From NCBI GenBank assembly GCA_963703655.1, contig CAVPFA010000005.1:354472-418471 (forward strand): a stretch of 64,000 nucleotides of DNA, given 5' to 3'. Both the position numbers and the translations under genes were made by a program. This DNA is from CAVPFA01 sp963703655 (GTDB lineage: Bacteria > Actinomycetota > Acidimicrobiia > Acidimicrobiales > Bog-793). Shown one piece after another: positions 9,631 through 18,680 of this stretch (the stretch's first letter is position 1; every line of letters starts with the position of its first letter). Under the pieces are notes generated by a model. It was given only the letters and a program-made list of their open reading frames with translations, was not told where the DNA came from and ran no database searches.

Positions 9631-10719
9631 GTGGACAAAGTCCGAGTCGGGGTCATCGGTGCTGGCAGCTGGACGGTGGCGTCGCACCTGCCGAGCCTCA
9701 TAGCGCACTCCGGGCAGGTCGAGCTTGTCGGTGTATCTCGGCGTGGACCGGACCAGCTGAACAAGATCAAGTCCAAGTATGGGTTCCGGGTCGCCTCCGA
9801 AGACTACAGGGATGTCCTCGCCGCCGGAGTCGACGTCTGCGTTGTCGCTAGTCCCGCCGGCTTCCATCACGAACATGCCAAGGCGGCCATGGAGGCTGGT
9901 GCACACGTCCTGTGCGAGAAGCCGGTGACAATCGAACCTTCGGACGCCTGGGATCTAGTTCGCGTGGCGGAGACCACAGAACGTCACTTCATTGCAAATT
10001 TCGGCTGGAATTACAGCCCCTTCGTTACACGCGCCAAGGAACTAATCGATCAGGCCGCCTTGGGTCAGCTCGAGCACATGACGGTACACATGTCCTCTCA
10101 GACTCGTGAGTTGCTCTCCGACACCGGCGCGTACCCGGGGTCGGCCCCTGAGGTCCCTCCCGACAGCAGTACTTGGACCGATCCGCGGCTGTCCGGCGGT
10201 GGGTACGGCCAAGCCCAGCTGTCACACGCGCTCGGTCTCGCGTGCTGGATGACTGGCGCACGGGCCGCCTCCGGGTTCGCACTGATGTCCAGCCCGCTTA
10301 GCGCTCCGGTTGAGCTGCACGACGCGATCGCCTACACCTACGACGGAGGCGCGGTCGGTGTGGTGTCCGGAGGCTCGGCTCATCTCGGCGCTGGCTCCGA
10401 CCGGGATGCCCTGGAGGTCCGAGCGATCGGCAGTGAAGGCCAATTTCTGCTCGATGTCGAACGTCCCGCGCTGTGGCTCTTCTCCCGCGGTCGTGAGCAA
10501 CGCCTCGAACTCTCGTCCGAGGACGTGTCTTACGGCTCCTCCGGCGCAATCGATGCGCTCGTGGCGGCGGGCGCCGGGGAATCATTCGTCGACCAGTCCC
10601 CCGCTGAGCTCGCCGCCCGTACGGTCGAGGCACTGGACATCGCCTACCGGAGCGCGGCCTCCGGCCGAGTGGAGTACCGGGCCGACCTGGCGGTGCCGGC
10701 GACTGGAGGCCGGCGATGA
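9631..10719 (+). CDS. Gfo/Idh/MocA-family oxidoreductase
   Basis: NAD(P)-dependent sugar or inositol-type dehydrogenase, 362 aa. The GTG at 9631 is chosen because AAGGGAG lies six bases upstream and the Rossmann motif VGVIGAGSW begins a few residues in; the open frame goes back to 9568. Further family motifs are VCVVASPAGFHHEHAKAAMEAGAHVLCEKPVTIE, which contains the conserved EKP. The C-terminal domain has the expected beta-rich sheet. It is the first gene of a plus-strand operon and overlaps the P450 start by 4 bp. The substrate is unknown, probably a glycoside or sugar derivative. Confidence 0.88.
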   Translation: MDKVRVGVIGAGSWTVASHLPSLIAHSGQVELVGVSRRGPDQLNKIKSKYGFRVASEDYRDVLAAGVDVCVVASPAGFHHEHAKAAMEAGAHVLCEKPVTIEPSDAWDLVRVAETTERHFIANFGWNYSPFVTRAKELIDQAALGQLEHMTVHMSSQTRELLSDTGAYPGSAPEVPPDSSTWTDPRLSGGGYGQAQLSHALGLACWMTGARAASGFALMSSPLSAPVELHDAIAYTYDGGAVGVVSGGSAHLGAGSDRDALEVRAIGSEGQFLLDVERPALWLFSRGREQRLELSSEDVSYGSSGAIDALVAAGAGESFVDQSPAELAARTVEALDIAYRSAASGRVEYRADLAVPATGGRR

Positions 10720-11981
10720 ACGCGAACACGCAGCTGTCGGCGGCCGAGATCCCTCCTTATCTAGCAGGAAAGACGCGGGTGACTTCGTGGATCGAGGCGA
10801 ATGAGGTTCTGCGCCATCCCGACTTTGTCGCCGGCAACACCGAACAGGAAAGTGTCCCATTCCGCGGCCGGACGCTCCTCGAGCTCAACGGCGACGAGCA
10901 CCGAGACCGCCGTCGACTCGAGATGCCGCTCTTTGTGCGTGAGGCCCTCGAGAGCTACGAGAGCGACGTCCTTGCGCCCACCATTGAACGCTGTCTTGCG
11001 GAAGCCGAGAGCCGGCGCGGATCTGACGGCGTGGTGCGCGGCGACCTCGTCCGCATGAGTCACAGCATGTTCTTGCAGATCGCGGCGGCGGTGATCGGCT
11101 TCGACGACGTCCACGACCCTGATCGGACGCGGCTACTCGAGGAGTGCATGTACCCGCTCAACGATGCGATCGACGTCAAGTACTCCACCCGGGACCACGC
11201 TGAGGTGGTCGCCGAGGGGCTTGTCGCGAAGACGCGACTGATCGAGCAGTTCTATCGTCCGGCCGTCGAACGCCGCTTGCGGTTGATTAGGCAGCGCTCG
11301 GCGGGCGACGAGAAGGAGGTCGCTCTGCCGCGTGATCTCCTCACGATCATGCTCGTGCACCACCCGCAAGACTGGGACGAGGATCTCCCGGTCCGTGAGA
11401 CGCTTCTCTTCCTCGCCGGATCGACCTCGACCACCTCAAACGCCGTCAACCACTCGGTCGTCGAGTTGGAACGTTGGCTGAATGATCACCCCGAAGATCA
11501 CCGCCACTTGGATGACAACGCATTCCTGCGCGGTGTGTGCAATGAGGCGCTCCGCCTGCGCCAGAACGTGACCGCCTTGGTCCGCAGAGCCGCCACCGAC
11601 GTCACCCTTTCTACGGGACGGTTGATCCCAGCCGGTGAGTTCGCGGCGGTCGATCTGATGGCCGCTAGTCGCGACCCGACAGCGTTCGGCCCCGACTCCG
11701 CGGTATTCAACCCCTGGCGGCGCGTCAAGCCCCCCGTGCGACCGTACGGCTTGGCGTTCGGAACCGCTCGTCATCAGTGCATCGGGCTGCCGGTCGTCAC
11801 CTCCGTCACTGGCAAGCCGCCCGAAGGAGGCGAGGGCGAACGAGCCATGCTCAAGATCCTCCGCGCGCTCCTGAAAGCTGGGGTGCAACTCGATCCCGAG
11901 CAGCCACCCACCTACCTGCCTACGACGGAGCCGGTATTCGCAACGTTGCCTGTCGTGCTGACGGCACTCGGAAGCCCGTGA
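10716..11981 (+). CDS. Cytochrome P450
   Basis: 421-aa soluble bacterial P450 (heme-thiolate monooxygenase). The heme-binding loop is FGTARHQCIG with Cys355 as thiolate ligand; the usual second glycine is Ala. The K-helix ExxR is E277-R280 (NEALR). The I-helix reads FLAGSTSTTSN, so the acidic residue normally before the conserved Thr is replaced by Thr; proton delivery may differ. No ferredoxin or reductase gene is adjacent. It is coupled to the Gfo/Idh gene by an ATGA overlap and followed 51 bp later by an enolase-superfamily gene, so it probably hydroxylates or demethylates an intermediate of the same pathway. Confidence 0.92.
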   Translation: MNANTQLSAAEIPPYLAGKTRVTSWIEANEVLRHPDFVAGNTEQESVPFRGRTLLELNGDEHRDRRRLEMPLFVREALESYESDVLAPTIERCLAEAESRRGSDGVVRGDLVRMSHSMFLQIAAAVIGFDDVHDPDRTRLLEECMYPLNDAIDVKYSTRDHAEVVAEGLVAKTRLIEQFYRPAVERRLRLIRQRSAGDEKEVALPRDLLTIMLVHHPQDWDEDLPVRETLLFLAGSTSTTSNAVNHSVVELERWLNDHPEDHRHLDDNAFLRGVCNEALRLRQNVTALVRRAATDVTLSTGRLIPAGEFAAVDLMAASRDPTAFGPDSAVFNPWRRVKPPVRPYGLAFGTARHQCIGLPVVTSVTGKPPEGGEGERAMLKILRALLKAGVQLDPEQPPTYLPTTEPVFATLPVVLTALGSP

Positions 11982-12032
11982 TCGACGGGTCAAAGGTGTC
12001 CAGACAGCCGGACGAGAGATAGAGGATCCCTG

Positions 12033-13157
12033 ATGATTCGTCGAATTGATGCGTTCCCCTTGCTCTACAAAGAGCCGCATTATCGCGGCCAGGAACGCTG
12101 CGTCACCCTCGTGCGCATAGAGACCGATGACGGCGTGGTCGGTTGGGGCGAGGCGATCTCCCAATATCCGGAGGCTGCGCTTGCCACCAAGCTCCTAGTG
12201 GACCAGGGGTTTGCTCCGCGCATTCTGGGTCGAGACCCGCTCGACGTCGAGGTACTCTGGCAGGAGATGTGCAGCCACGCCTTCTGGTACGGCGTGGAAG
12301 GCATCGCGGCATTCGCCATCAGCGCGATCGACATGGCTCTGTGGGATGCCAAGGGAAAGATCCTTGGGCAGCCGGTCGCGCGTCTGGTGGGAGGTCTGGT
12401 CCAGCTGGCGCTTCCTGCTATGGCCTCGATCATCTTCGATATGGACGATCTCGACTGGACGCTCGCCGAGTTCCAGTCTTTCAAGGACTCGGGATATAAG
12501 TGGGTGAAGGGCGGATGGGGCATGAGGGCCGACTCGGTCTTCGGTATCGATCGAGCGCGTGACCTCAGGTTCGTACGCGAGATCCGCGCGCTCATCGGCG
12601 AGGAGCTCGAGTTGGTCGTAGATACGCCGGGCGCCCGCGGACTGTGGGACGTCCCGACGGCGATCCGGCGAGTGCGCGATCTGGAAGAGTTCAACCTGCG
12701 CTGGGTCGAGCAACCGTTGCCGCCTGGAGACCTACGTGGCCATACGCGACTGCGCTCGATGGTGACGACTCCGATCGGTACAGGCGAAGACGAGTGGAGC
12801 CCGGAGAGCTACCAACGCGTGATCGAGTCGAACGGAGTGGACGTACTCCAGCTCGATCCCGGCCGCTGTCTCGGGATAACGGGGTGTCGCGAGGTTGTGA
12901 AGCTCGTGGAAGCCGCCAACCTCCGTTGTACCGCTCACAGTTGGAGCAGTGCCTTGAATACGGCCGCCAGCTTGCACTTCCTGGCGACAACAAGGCACGG
13001 CGACACTTTGGATTTCAAGCCCCACGAGTCGCCGATGCAGCATGAGCTCGTCGAGGACCCTTGGGTGCCGGAAGCTGGTCTGCTTGCTGTGCGCAGCGAG
13101 CCGGGGCTCGGCGTCCAAGTACGCCAGAGTGTCGTCGACCAATACACATTCGGTTGA
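12033..13157 (+). CDS. Enolase-superfamily (mandelate racemase/MLE-like) enzyme
   Basis: 374 aa, the second enolase-superfamily enzyme of the cluster and clearly different from the one at 1992-3104. AGAGGAT precedes the ATG. Visible positions are K159 in WVKGGWG (only one Lys of the usual pair), metal ligands D197 (VVDTPGARG), E226 (RWVEQPLPP) and E252 (GTGEDEW), D275 (QLDPGRC), and the catalytic His302 in TAHSWSS. The His-Asp pair fits the mandelate-racemase type. Likely reaction: dehydration or epimerisation of an acid sugar or similar carboxylate. It is the third gene of the plus-strand operon after Gfo/Idh and P450. Confidence 0.85.
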   Translation: MIRRIDAFPLLYKEPHYRGQERCVTLVRIETDDGVVGWGEAISQYPEAALATKLLVDQGFAPRILGRDPLDVEVLWQEMCSHAFWYGVEGIAAFAISAIDMALWDAKGKILGQPVARLVGGLVQLALPAMASIIFDMDDLDWTLAEFQSFKDSGYKWVKGGWGMRADSVFGIDRARDLRFVREIRALIGEELELVVDTPGARGLWDVPTAIRRVRDLEEFNLRWVEQPLPPGDLRGHTRLRSMVTTPIGTGEDEWSPESYQRVIESNGVDVLQLDPGRCLGITGCREVVKLVEAANLRCTAHSWSSALNTAASLHFLATTRHGDTLDFKPHESPMQHELVEDPWVPEAGLLAVRSEPGLGVQVRQSVVDQYTFG

Positions 13158-13217
13158 CGACGTGCCATCACAGCACCGCCGCCCTTACGGAGAACGGCGG
13201 GCGCGCCGGGTCAGCGA

Positions 13218-14090
13218 CTAGCTCAATCGAAAGATTCGATTGGCATTGCCGTGAAAGAGCGCGGCTTGTTCTTCGGTCGAGAACTCGTTGATGAGCTCCG
13301 CATACGCGTCGAGAAGGTCACCGTAGGAGCTGAACAGGCGATCGACTGGCCAGTTGCTCCCGAAGAAGCTTCTCTCGACGCCGAAGAGGTCGATTGCTGT
13401 GCTGACCCAAGGTCGTAGAGACTCGAGGGTCCAGCTGTGGTCGCACTGTCCGAGTCCCGAGATCTTCACGACCGTGTTCTCCTCGCCGGCAAGAAGCTTC
13501 ATGCCGTCGCGCCACGCCCGGAAATAATCGTCAGTCCGCTCGCGGGGAAAGCCTGCGTGGTCCACGCAGAACGTAACTCCTGGAATGCGGTGCGCGACCT
13601 GCGCCGCCTGGGCCATCTCGTCGATAGCGGGATCGTCACAACAAACGAGGCCGAACTGCTCGAGCAGGGCGTAGCCCCGGATCCACGACGAACTCGTCAG
13701 GTAGTCGTCGTACCTGAGGTCGCGGATTCCTCGGAGGTTCGCATACTGAGCGTGACGGGCGAGCACGTCCTCGACGCCGGAGTTGCTCAAGTCAGCGTAA
13801 GCGACGATCCCATGCGGGATGCCAGTGCGCTCCGCAAAGCTCTGAAGCCACGCTGTCTCAGCCACCGGGTCGGGTGTGCCCACCGCCGCTTGGACATGGA
13901 TCACCCGACCGACGTTCTGGAATCGCGTCTCGGCGATGAAGTCGTCAGCCCAGTACCGGCGCGCCTTGATCGCACGATAATCCCCAAGGTCAGGGTCCTC
14001 TGGACCCGTCTCCAGCCACTCGTAGCGCAGGTCCGCGACGTCCATGTCATAGAAGTGGACGTGCGAGTCAGTGAAGCTCATCCGTCTCAT
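13218..14090 (-). CDS. Amidohydrolase-2 family hydrolase (lactonase-like)
   Basis: 290-aa TIM-barrel metal hydrolase of the amidohydrolase-2 group, which includes fuconolactonase- and pyrone-lactonase-like enzymes. The N-terminal HxH metal motif is SFTDSHVHFYD (H10, H12). Later motifs are TFCVDHAGFP and the C-terminal FFGSNWPVDRL, where Asp is the likely catalytic base or metal ligand. I chose the ATG at 14090 because GGGGA precedes it by five bases; the frame is open to 14108. It faces the plus-strand operon tail to tail. In this setting it probably hydrolyses a lactone made by the dehydrogenases. Confidence 0.85.
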   Translation of the reverse strand: MRRMSFTDSHVHFYDMDVADLRYEWLETGPEDPDLGDYRAIKARRYWADDFIAETRFQNVGRVIHVQAAVGTPDPVAETAWLQSFAERTGIPHGIVAYADLSNSGVEDVLARHAQYANLRGIRDLRYDDYLTSSSWIRGYALLEQFGLVCCDDPAIDEMAQAAQVAHRIPGVTFCVDHAGFPRERTDDYFRAWRDGMKLLAGEENTVVKISGLGQCDHSWTLESLRPWVSTAIDLFGVERSFFGSNWPVDRLFSSYGDLLDAYAELINEFSTEEQAALFHGNANRIFRLS

Positions 14091-14136
14091 GATGTTCCCC
14101 GCCAGCAAAGCTTGAGGGCGTCGGGCTCACTGACGC

Positions 14137-14937
14137 TCATGAAGCGACCGCCCCGGGGATCGTGCCGCCGAGGTGCATTCCACCGTCGATGTCGATCGCG
14201 AGCCCGGTAAGCAGTGCGGCCTCGCGGGACAAAAGAAACATGATCGTCGACACGACATCTTCGATCTCCACGTACCGTCCGAGAGGGAAGGTGCCGGCAA
14301 TGCTCTGCAACGTCTGGTCCAGATCCCTCCGACTCTGGTCAGCCTTCCAAGCCGTCAGCATCTGACCCATCCCGGTGGTCGGACACGAAGCCGGGCAGAC
14401 GCAGTTGACGGTCACGCCGGTGGAGGCCAACTCGGCTGCGATGGACTCGCACAGGCCTATCAACCCGAACTTCGAGGCACAGTAGGCCGTTATCCAGGGA
14501 AACCCCTTCTTCCCGGCGTCGGACGAGATCGCAACGATCCGGCCACGCCCGCTCGCCGATAGAAGCGGGGCCGCCGCCTGCGAGGCGAGGAACGCGCCTT
14601 TGAGGTTCACTGCCAGTGTCTGATCCCAGTCCTGCTCCTGCACCTCGTCGAGGCGATTCACCTGGATGACGCCGGCACAGATCACGAGGGTGTCCAGACC
14701 ACCGAAGTGATCGACCACGAAATCGACCCCATTGCGGACCTGCTGGGAATTCGTGACGTCGAGCGGAACGGGAAGGAGAGGGTGGCCACATTCCCGGGTC
14801 GCAATCTCCAGCGCAGAATCGCTGATGTCGGCGATCGCAACTTGTGCACCGCCTTCGCTCAGGGCAACCGCCACCGCGAGGCCGAAGCCCGAAGCCCCGC
14901 CGGTTACCAGTACCTTCCTGTTAGCCTCAATGCCCAT
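14137..14937 (-). CDS. SDR-family oxidoreductase
   Basis: 266-aa classical SDR from the ATG at 14937; the open frame to 15153 only overlaps the VOC gene and is not used. Motifs are VTGGASGFG (residues 11-19), the acidic AIADISDS, CAGV, AISSDAGKKG with catalytic Ser, and the YxxxK in AYCASKFG. The C-terminal segment GLAIDIDGGMHLGG is typical. It overlaps the VOC gene by 11 bp and lies upstream of the amidohydrolase, forming a three-gene minus-strand unit. The substrate is unknown. Confidence 0.9.
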   Translation of the reverse strand: MGIEANRKVLVTGGASGFGLAVAVALSEGGAQVAIADISDSALEIATRECGHPLLPVPLDVTNSQQVRNGVDFVVDHFGGLDTLVICAGVIQVNRLDEVQEQDWDQTLAVNLKGAFLASQAAAPLLSASGRGRIVAISSDAGKKGFPWITAYCASKFGLIGLCESIAAELASTGVTVNCVCPASCPTTGMGQMLTAWKADQSRRDLDQTLQSIAGTFPLGRYVEIEDVVSTIMFLLSREAALLTGLAIDIDGGMHLGGTIPGAVAS

Positions 14938-15433
14938 CGCGCCCGCCCTCGTCCGAAACCGGAATCGGAAGCTGGATGAACTCGATGCTGATGTCATCAG
15001 GGTCACGACAATAGGCCACCTTGCCGCCTTTGAAGGGCCCAAACTCGACGTCGACCGGCCCATCGCTGCGAAACGTCGCTCCGAGGGAGGCGACGCGTGG
15101 GAAGTCCGTAGCGAGATCCTTGACCTCAAGGCAGAGATGGGCGTTCCCGGCATTGTAGGTCTCCATGTCCACGGTGCTCGGGGCAGGGTCGAGGTACTGC
15201 AAGAGCTCCAAGAACGCAGACGTCCCCGGGAGTCGGAAGAAGGCGCTATCGAGGCGGCAACCCGGGTAGCCGAGAAGAGTGCCTATATAGCCGGCTTCGT
15301 AGACCTGACGGAAGAATGGCGGCTCCCCCAGCAAGCCGGTATAGAAAGCGACCGAGCGGTCGAGATCCGTCACAGCGAAGCCCATGTGGTTAGTGGCCGC
15401 GTATGGCTTGCTCACTTCAGTCGACTGACTCAT
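14927..15433 (-). CDS. VOC-superfamily (glyoxalase/dioxygenase-like) protein
   Basis: 168-aa vicinal-oxygen-chelate protein. The N-terminal NHMGFAVTDLDRSVAFYTGLLGE is the hallmark first betaalphabeta-betabetabeta unit with a metal-ligand His. The second unit contains HLCLEVKDLATDF and ends in YCRDPDDISIEFIQLP with the final ligand Glu. Such proteins are glyoxalases, epimerases or ring-cleavage dioxygenases, and context does not decide which. It is the first gene of a minus-strand unit with SDR and amidohydrolase. It starts 36 bp before the visible divergent spacer sequence with purine-rich GGGGGAGGTAGA upstream. Confidence 0.85.
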   Translation of the reverse strand: MSQSTEVSKPYAATNHMGFAVTDLDRSVAFYTGLLGEPPFFRQVYEAGYIGTLLGYPGCRLDSAFFRLPGTSAFLELLQYLDPAPSTVDMETYNAGNAHLCLEVKDLATDFPRVASLGATFRSDGPVDVEFGPFKGGKVAYCRDPDDISIEFIQLPIPVSDEGGRDGH

Positions 15434-15904
15434 GTATCTTCTACCTCCCCCGGTTCGTCAAGAATGGTGTGGTCCCATCCGCAGGAAACATCCTATTGAG
15501 CGCAGACGACAGTCCGTGCTAACGGTGCTTTGTACATCAATACGGTTGGTAGCATGAGCGTTAGTCAAGGTCGGAGTACGATTCGGGACCATTGCCTTTG
15601 CGGAGTCTATGCGGGCTTGACAGTCGAATCAATTCTGGTCACGATTGTTGCAGCATGAGGGCAGTTACCAGGTGAAACAGGTGACGGCGTCAAGAGCGAC
15701 GCCCTCTTTGCCAATCTTCATCGCGATGCAGCGCGAGGTCATTTCTGGGAGCATACGGCCGAGATCCTTCTCGATCTTCTCGGTCTCGGTGAGGTGCAGC
15801 CTCGAGGAGCTGGCGGCCGCCGACACCTTTGACCTGGGCACCAGTGCCTGTCGATGTGCGCACGCTAACTAGCGTCAGGAAGATTCGAGAGGACAAGGCA
15901 AGGG
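15434..15904. other. Divergent intergenic region (VOC / E1-beta)
   Basis: 471 bp without a convincing gene. It carries the promoters of the minus-strand VOC unit and of the plus-strand E1 operon; a TTGACA at 15617 on the plus strand is the best -35 candidate, with only a weak CACGAT 17 bp later. A plus-strand frame of about 58 codons (15660-15835) reads FWEHTAEILLDLLGLGEVQP, which has a protein-like look and could be a decayed gene tail, but it has no start or partner. Confidence 0.4.
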
Positions 15905-16916
15905 ATGAAGAAGCTTCGGATGAACCAGGCGATCTCTTTGGCGCTGGCCGAAGAGATGGAGCGCGATCCTCGGGTGGTGACCTTCGGAGAGGACATCGCT
16001 CAGGCAGAGGGTCCGTTCAAGACGTCCGAGGGTCTCCTCCAGCGGTTCGGGCCCAACCGAGTCGCGCGACACCCCGATCTCGGAAGCCGGCTTCCTCGGA
16101 GCCGCCGTCGGAGCGGCGGCGACCGGGCTGCGTCCGGTCGTCGAGATCATGTTCGTCGAATTCCTGGGGGTGGCGCTGGACCAGGTCGTCACCGAGGCCG
16201 CCATGATGCACTATCTCTCGGGCGGCAAGGTATCGGTGCCTCTAGTTGTGCGTGCCTCCGCTGGGTCAGGTCTGGGTTTTGGTTGCCAGCATTCCCAGAC
16301 GCTCGAGCGCTGGCTGCTCGGGACGCCGGGCCTAAAGCTGGCGGTCGCCTCCGGGGCGCGGTCCGCCTACGGCCTCGTGAAAGCAGCCATCCGCGACGAC
16401 GACCCTGTCGTGCTCCTGGAGCCAAGAGCCCTTTACGGAATGCGTGAGGAATTTGAGCCGAACGACGACGCTATCCTCCCTCTCGGAGCTGCGGAAATCG
16501 TCCGTGCCGGCTCCGAGGTAACGGTCGTCGCTCTCGGCCAGACGGTGAGGATCGCACTGACGACTGCAGAAGCGGCCGCATCCGAATGGTCGGCCGAGGT
16601 TATCGATCTCCGGACCCTCATGCCATGGGACAAGGCAACCGTTCTGAAGTCCGTCGCAAAGACCGGAAGGTTGGTGACCGTCGAGGAGAACCAGCTCACC
16701 GGGGGATGGGGAACCGAGATCGTATCGTACGTGGCCGGCGCCGGCTTCGACGCACTGAAGGCGCCGCCATCTCGAATCACGGCCCCGGACACGCACGTTC
16801 CGTACGGCAACGACCTCGAGCAGCGTTACTTGCCGTCCAAGGAGTACATCGCCGCTCAGATCACCGAGCTCCTGGCGGGTCGGGCGCTTCAGCACTGGTG
16901 GGAGGAGACATTGTGA
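15905..16916 (+). CDS. 2-oxoacid dehydrogenase E1 component, beta subunit, frame broken
   Basis: Beta subunit of a heterotetrameric pyruvate/acetoin/branched-chain-type dehydrogenase E1, which with E1-alpha binds thiamine diphosphate. The N-terminus (NQAISLALAEEMERDPRVVTFGEDIA) is diagnostic. The frame breaks at about 16062, where one extra G in GTCGCGCGAC shifts it; the other frame resumes RDTPISEAGFLGAAVGAAATGLRP and runs to the end. The C-terminal transketolase domain includes VIDLRTLMPWD, GRLVTVEEN and GGWGTEI. The complete reading is about 336 aa, normal length. It is followed by E1-alpha with a 4-bp overlap, the reverse of the common alpha-beta order. Confidence 0.87.
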
Positions 16917-17923
16917 CTGTCGACGATCTGAGATCTGGGACATCGCTTGCCCGGCGTATCGACCTTCAGTCGAGTCGCCGGGCCCGATATGAGCGCATGG
17001 TCGAGATCAGGCTGCTCGAGGACCGGGTGCTCGAGCTGTTCGGTGAAGGGCTGATCCCTGGTACGACCCACACGTCCCAGGGTCAAGAGGCTGTGTGCGT
17101 CGCTGTTGCCGCCGCCACTCGGCCAGGTGACATCGTCTGCTGCACCTATCGAGGCCATGGGATGGCCTTGGCGGTCGGAGCGACGCGGGAGGCAGTGCTC
17201 GGCGAGATCCTTGGCAGGCAGATTGGCTGTATGGGGGGTCTCGGTGGCTCAATGCACCTCAGCGATCTCTCGGTCGGGCTCATGCCGACCATGGCCATCG
17301 TGGGGGCCGGCGTCCCCGTCGGCGCCGGTGCCGCCCTGACCGCGCAGGTATTGGGGACCGATGCGATCGCCGTGTCGGTCTTCGGAGACGGCGCCACGAA
17401 CATCGGAGCCTTTCACGAGGGCTTGAACCTCGCTGCCATCTGGAACCTGCCTGTGGTCTTTGTATGCGAGAACAACTGCTACGGCGAGTACAGCCGTGTC
17501 GACCGCACGACACCCGTGGTGGATCTGGCCGTACACGCCGACTCGTACGGGATGCCGAACGAGATCGTCGACGGGCAGGACGTGGACCGCGCGGAGGCGG
17601 CCATGGCCCGTGGAGTTGAGCGGGCGCGAGAAGGCGGTGGTCCGACGCTGATCGAGGCGAAGACTTACCGCTATTCCGGCCACTCCAGGTCCGACAAGGC
17701 TACGTACCGGCCACCCGGAGAGCTCGACGAATGGCTGGCACGCGATCCCATCGTCCTGTTCGGCCGCAAGCTCGTCGACGAAGGAGAACTCACGTTGGAC
17801 GATCTCGACGAGATCGGTGCGGCCCAGCGCCGACTCTTGGACGACACGCTCGTGACCGTCTTAGCAAGTCCGAGGCCAACCGAGGATCAGATGTTCGCTC
17901 ACGTGAGGACTCAGGGAGGCTGA
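16913..17923 (+). CDS. 2-oxoacid dehydrogenase E1 component, alpha subunit
   Basis: 336-aa thiamine-diphosphate subunit. The cofactor-binding motif is GDG at 158-160 through NN at 187-188 (VFGDGATNIGAFHEGLN...CENNCYGEYS). The phosphorylation-loop-like YRYSGHSRSDKATYR is present, as is the entry motif TTHTSQGQEA. The GTG at 16913 is chosen since GGAGGAGA ends four bases upstream and it overlaps the E1-beta stop; the frame is open much further back in antisense-like sequence. Together with E1-beta it would decarboxylate a 2-oxoacid, or act in an acetoin-dehydrogenase-like way, and pass the acyl group to a lipoyl carrier. Confidence 0.9.
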   Translation: MTVDDLRSGTSLARRIDLQSSRRARYERMVEIRLLEDRVLELFGEGLIPGTTHTSQGQEAVCVAVAAATRPGDIVCCTYRGHGMALAVGATREAVLGEILGRQIGCMGGLGGSMHLSDLSVGLMPTMAIVGAGVPVGAGAALTAQVLGTDAIAVSVFGDGATNIGAFHEGLNLAAIWNLPVVFVCENNCYGEYSRVDRTTPVVDLAVHADSYGMPNEIVDGQDVDRAEAAMARGVERAREGGGPTLIEAKTYRYSGHSRSDKATYRPPGELDEWLARDPIVLFGRKLVDEGELTLDDLDEIGAAQRRLLDDTLVTVLASPRPTEDQMFAHVRTQGG

Positions 17924-17927
17924 GGTA

Positions 17928-18164
17928 ATGCGCCATCAGGTCAAGCTGCCCAAGCTCGGCGAAGCGATGCAGTCAGCGCTGATCACCGAATGGCTCTCCA
18001 GCGTTGGCGACGAGGTGAGCGTGGGGTCGCCTCTGGTCACCGTCGAGACGGACAAGATCACGACCGACGTCGAAGCGCCGGTCGCCGGAAGGCTCGTCGA
18101 ACAGCTCGTGTCGGTCCAAGACGAGGTCGCTGTCGGGACCCCCATCTGCGTGCTCGAGACCTGA
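17928..18164 (+). CDS. Stand-alone lipoyl-domain protein
   Basis: 78-aa single lipoyl/biotinyl domain. The modified Lys is K43 in VETDKITTDVEAPVAGRL, the classic DK turn, and the fold is complete (VKLPKLGEAMQSALITEWL; VGDEVSVGSPL). No peripheral-subunit-binding or acyltransferase domain follows, so it is a free acyl carrier rather than an E2. It starts 4 bp after E1-alpha. It probably accepts the acyl or aldehyde group from the E1 pair; an E2 and an E3 must be supplied from elsewhere in the genome. Confidence 0.88.
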   Translation: MRHQVKLPKLGEAMQSALITEWLSSVGDEVSVGSPLVTVETDKITTDVEAPVAGRLVEQLVSVQDEVAVGTPICVLET

Positions 18165-18175
18165 CGAAGGTGACG

Positions 18176-18469
18176 ATGGAGTTTCTCGTGGACATCAAGG
18201 TCAGCTGGCCGCCGGACGGAGACGAGGCTCGTAAGGCTGAGCTGACCGCTCAGGAGGGGGTGCGGGCGAGAGAGCTGGCCGATGCCGGGACTCTGGTCCG
18301 GTTGTGGAGAATCCCGGGGTCGTGGGCCAACGTCGGGATCTGGCGAGCTCCCGACGCCACGCTTCTGCACGAGGCAATCGCTTCGCTTCCGCTGTACCCG
18401 TGGCTCGAGGTGAGCGTCACTCCCCTTGCGAAGCATCCCAGGGACCCGGGAGAGCCTCCTTCGGGGTGA
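18176..18469 (+). CDS. catC: Muconolactone delta-isomerase-like protein
   Basis: 97-aa protein resembling muconolactone isomerase along its whole length: MEFLVDIKV at the start, the LADAGTLVRLWRIPG segment, and a C-terminal LPLYPWLEVSVTPLAKHP that closely parallels the family's LPLFPYMDIKVTPLARHP. CatC shifts the double bond of muconolactone in the beta-ketoadipate pathway. No catechol dioxygenase or CatB is adjacent, so here it may act on another lactone. The ATG at 18176 follows CGAAGG with normal spacing; the frame is open upstream in the lipoyl gene. It is the last gene of the E1 operon. The symbol reflects family, not proven function. Confidence 0.75.
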   Translation: MEFLVDIKVSWPPDGDEARKAELTAQEGVRARELADAGTLVRLWRIPGSWANVGIWRAPDATLLHEAIASLPLYPWLEVSVTPLAKHPRDPGEPPSG

Positions 18470-18680
18470 GTCTTCGGCCGTGAGCTGGCTGAGTTGGCCG
18501 GCTAGGGTTCACGCGAGCTGCTACCGGCTCGCCCCACACGGCCGGCGTGCCGGCGTGCTCTTCACCGCTCCGCATGACACCTCAGCCCGAGTTCACTTGG
18601 CGACGTGGCCACCGGTCGCCTGGTTGAGAGCTTGGCCGTATCCCGCTGAGCACCTCGTGGTCCGGCGCGGAGGTATGACC

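Noticed and set aside
15660..15835. Possible short gene reading FWEHTAEILLDLLGLG
   Set aside because: No start codon, ribosome site or partner; kept only as a note in the intergenic description.
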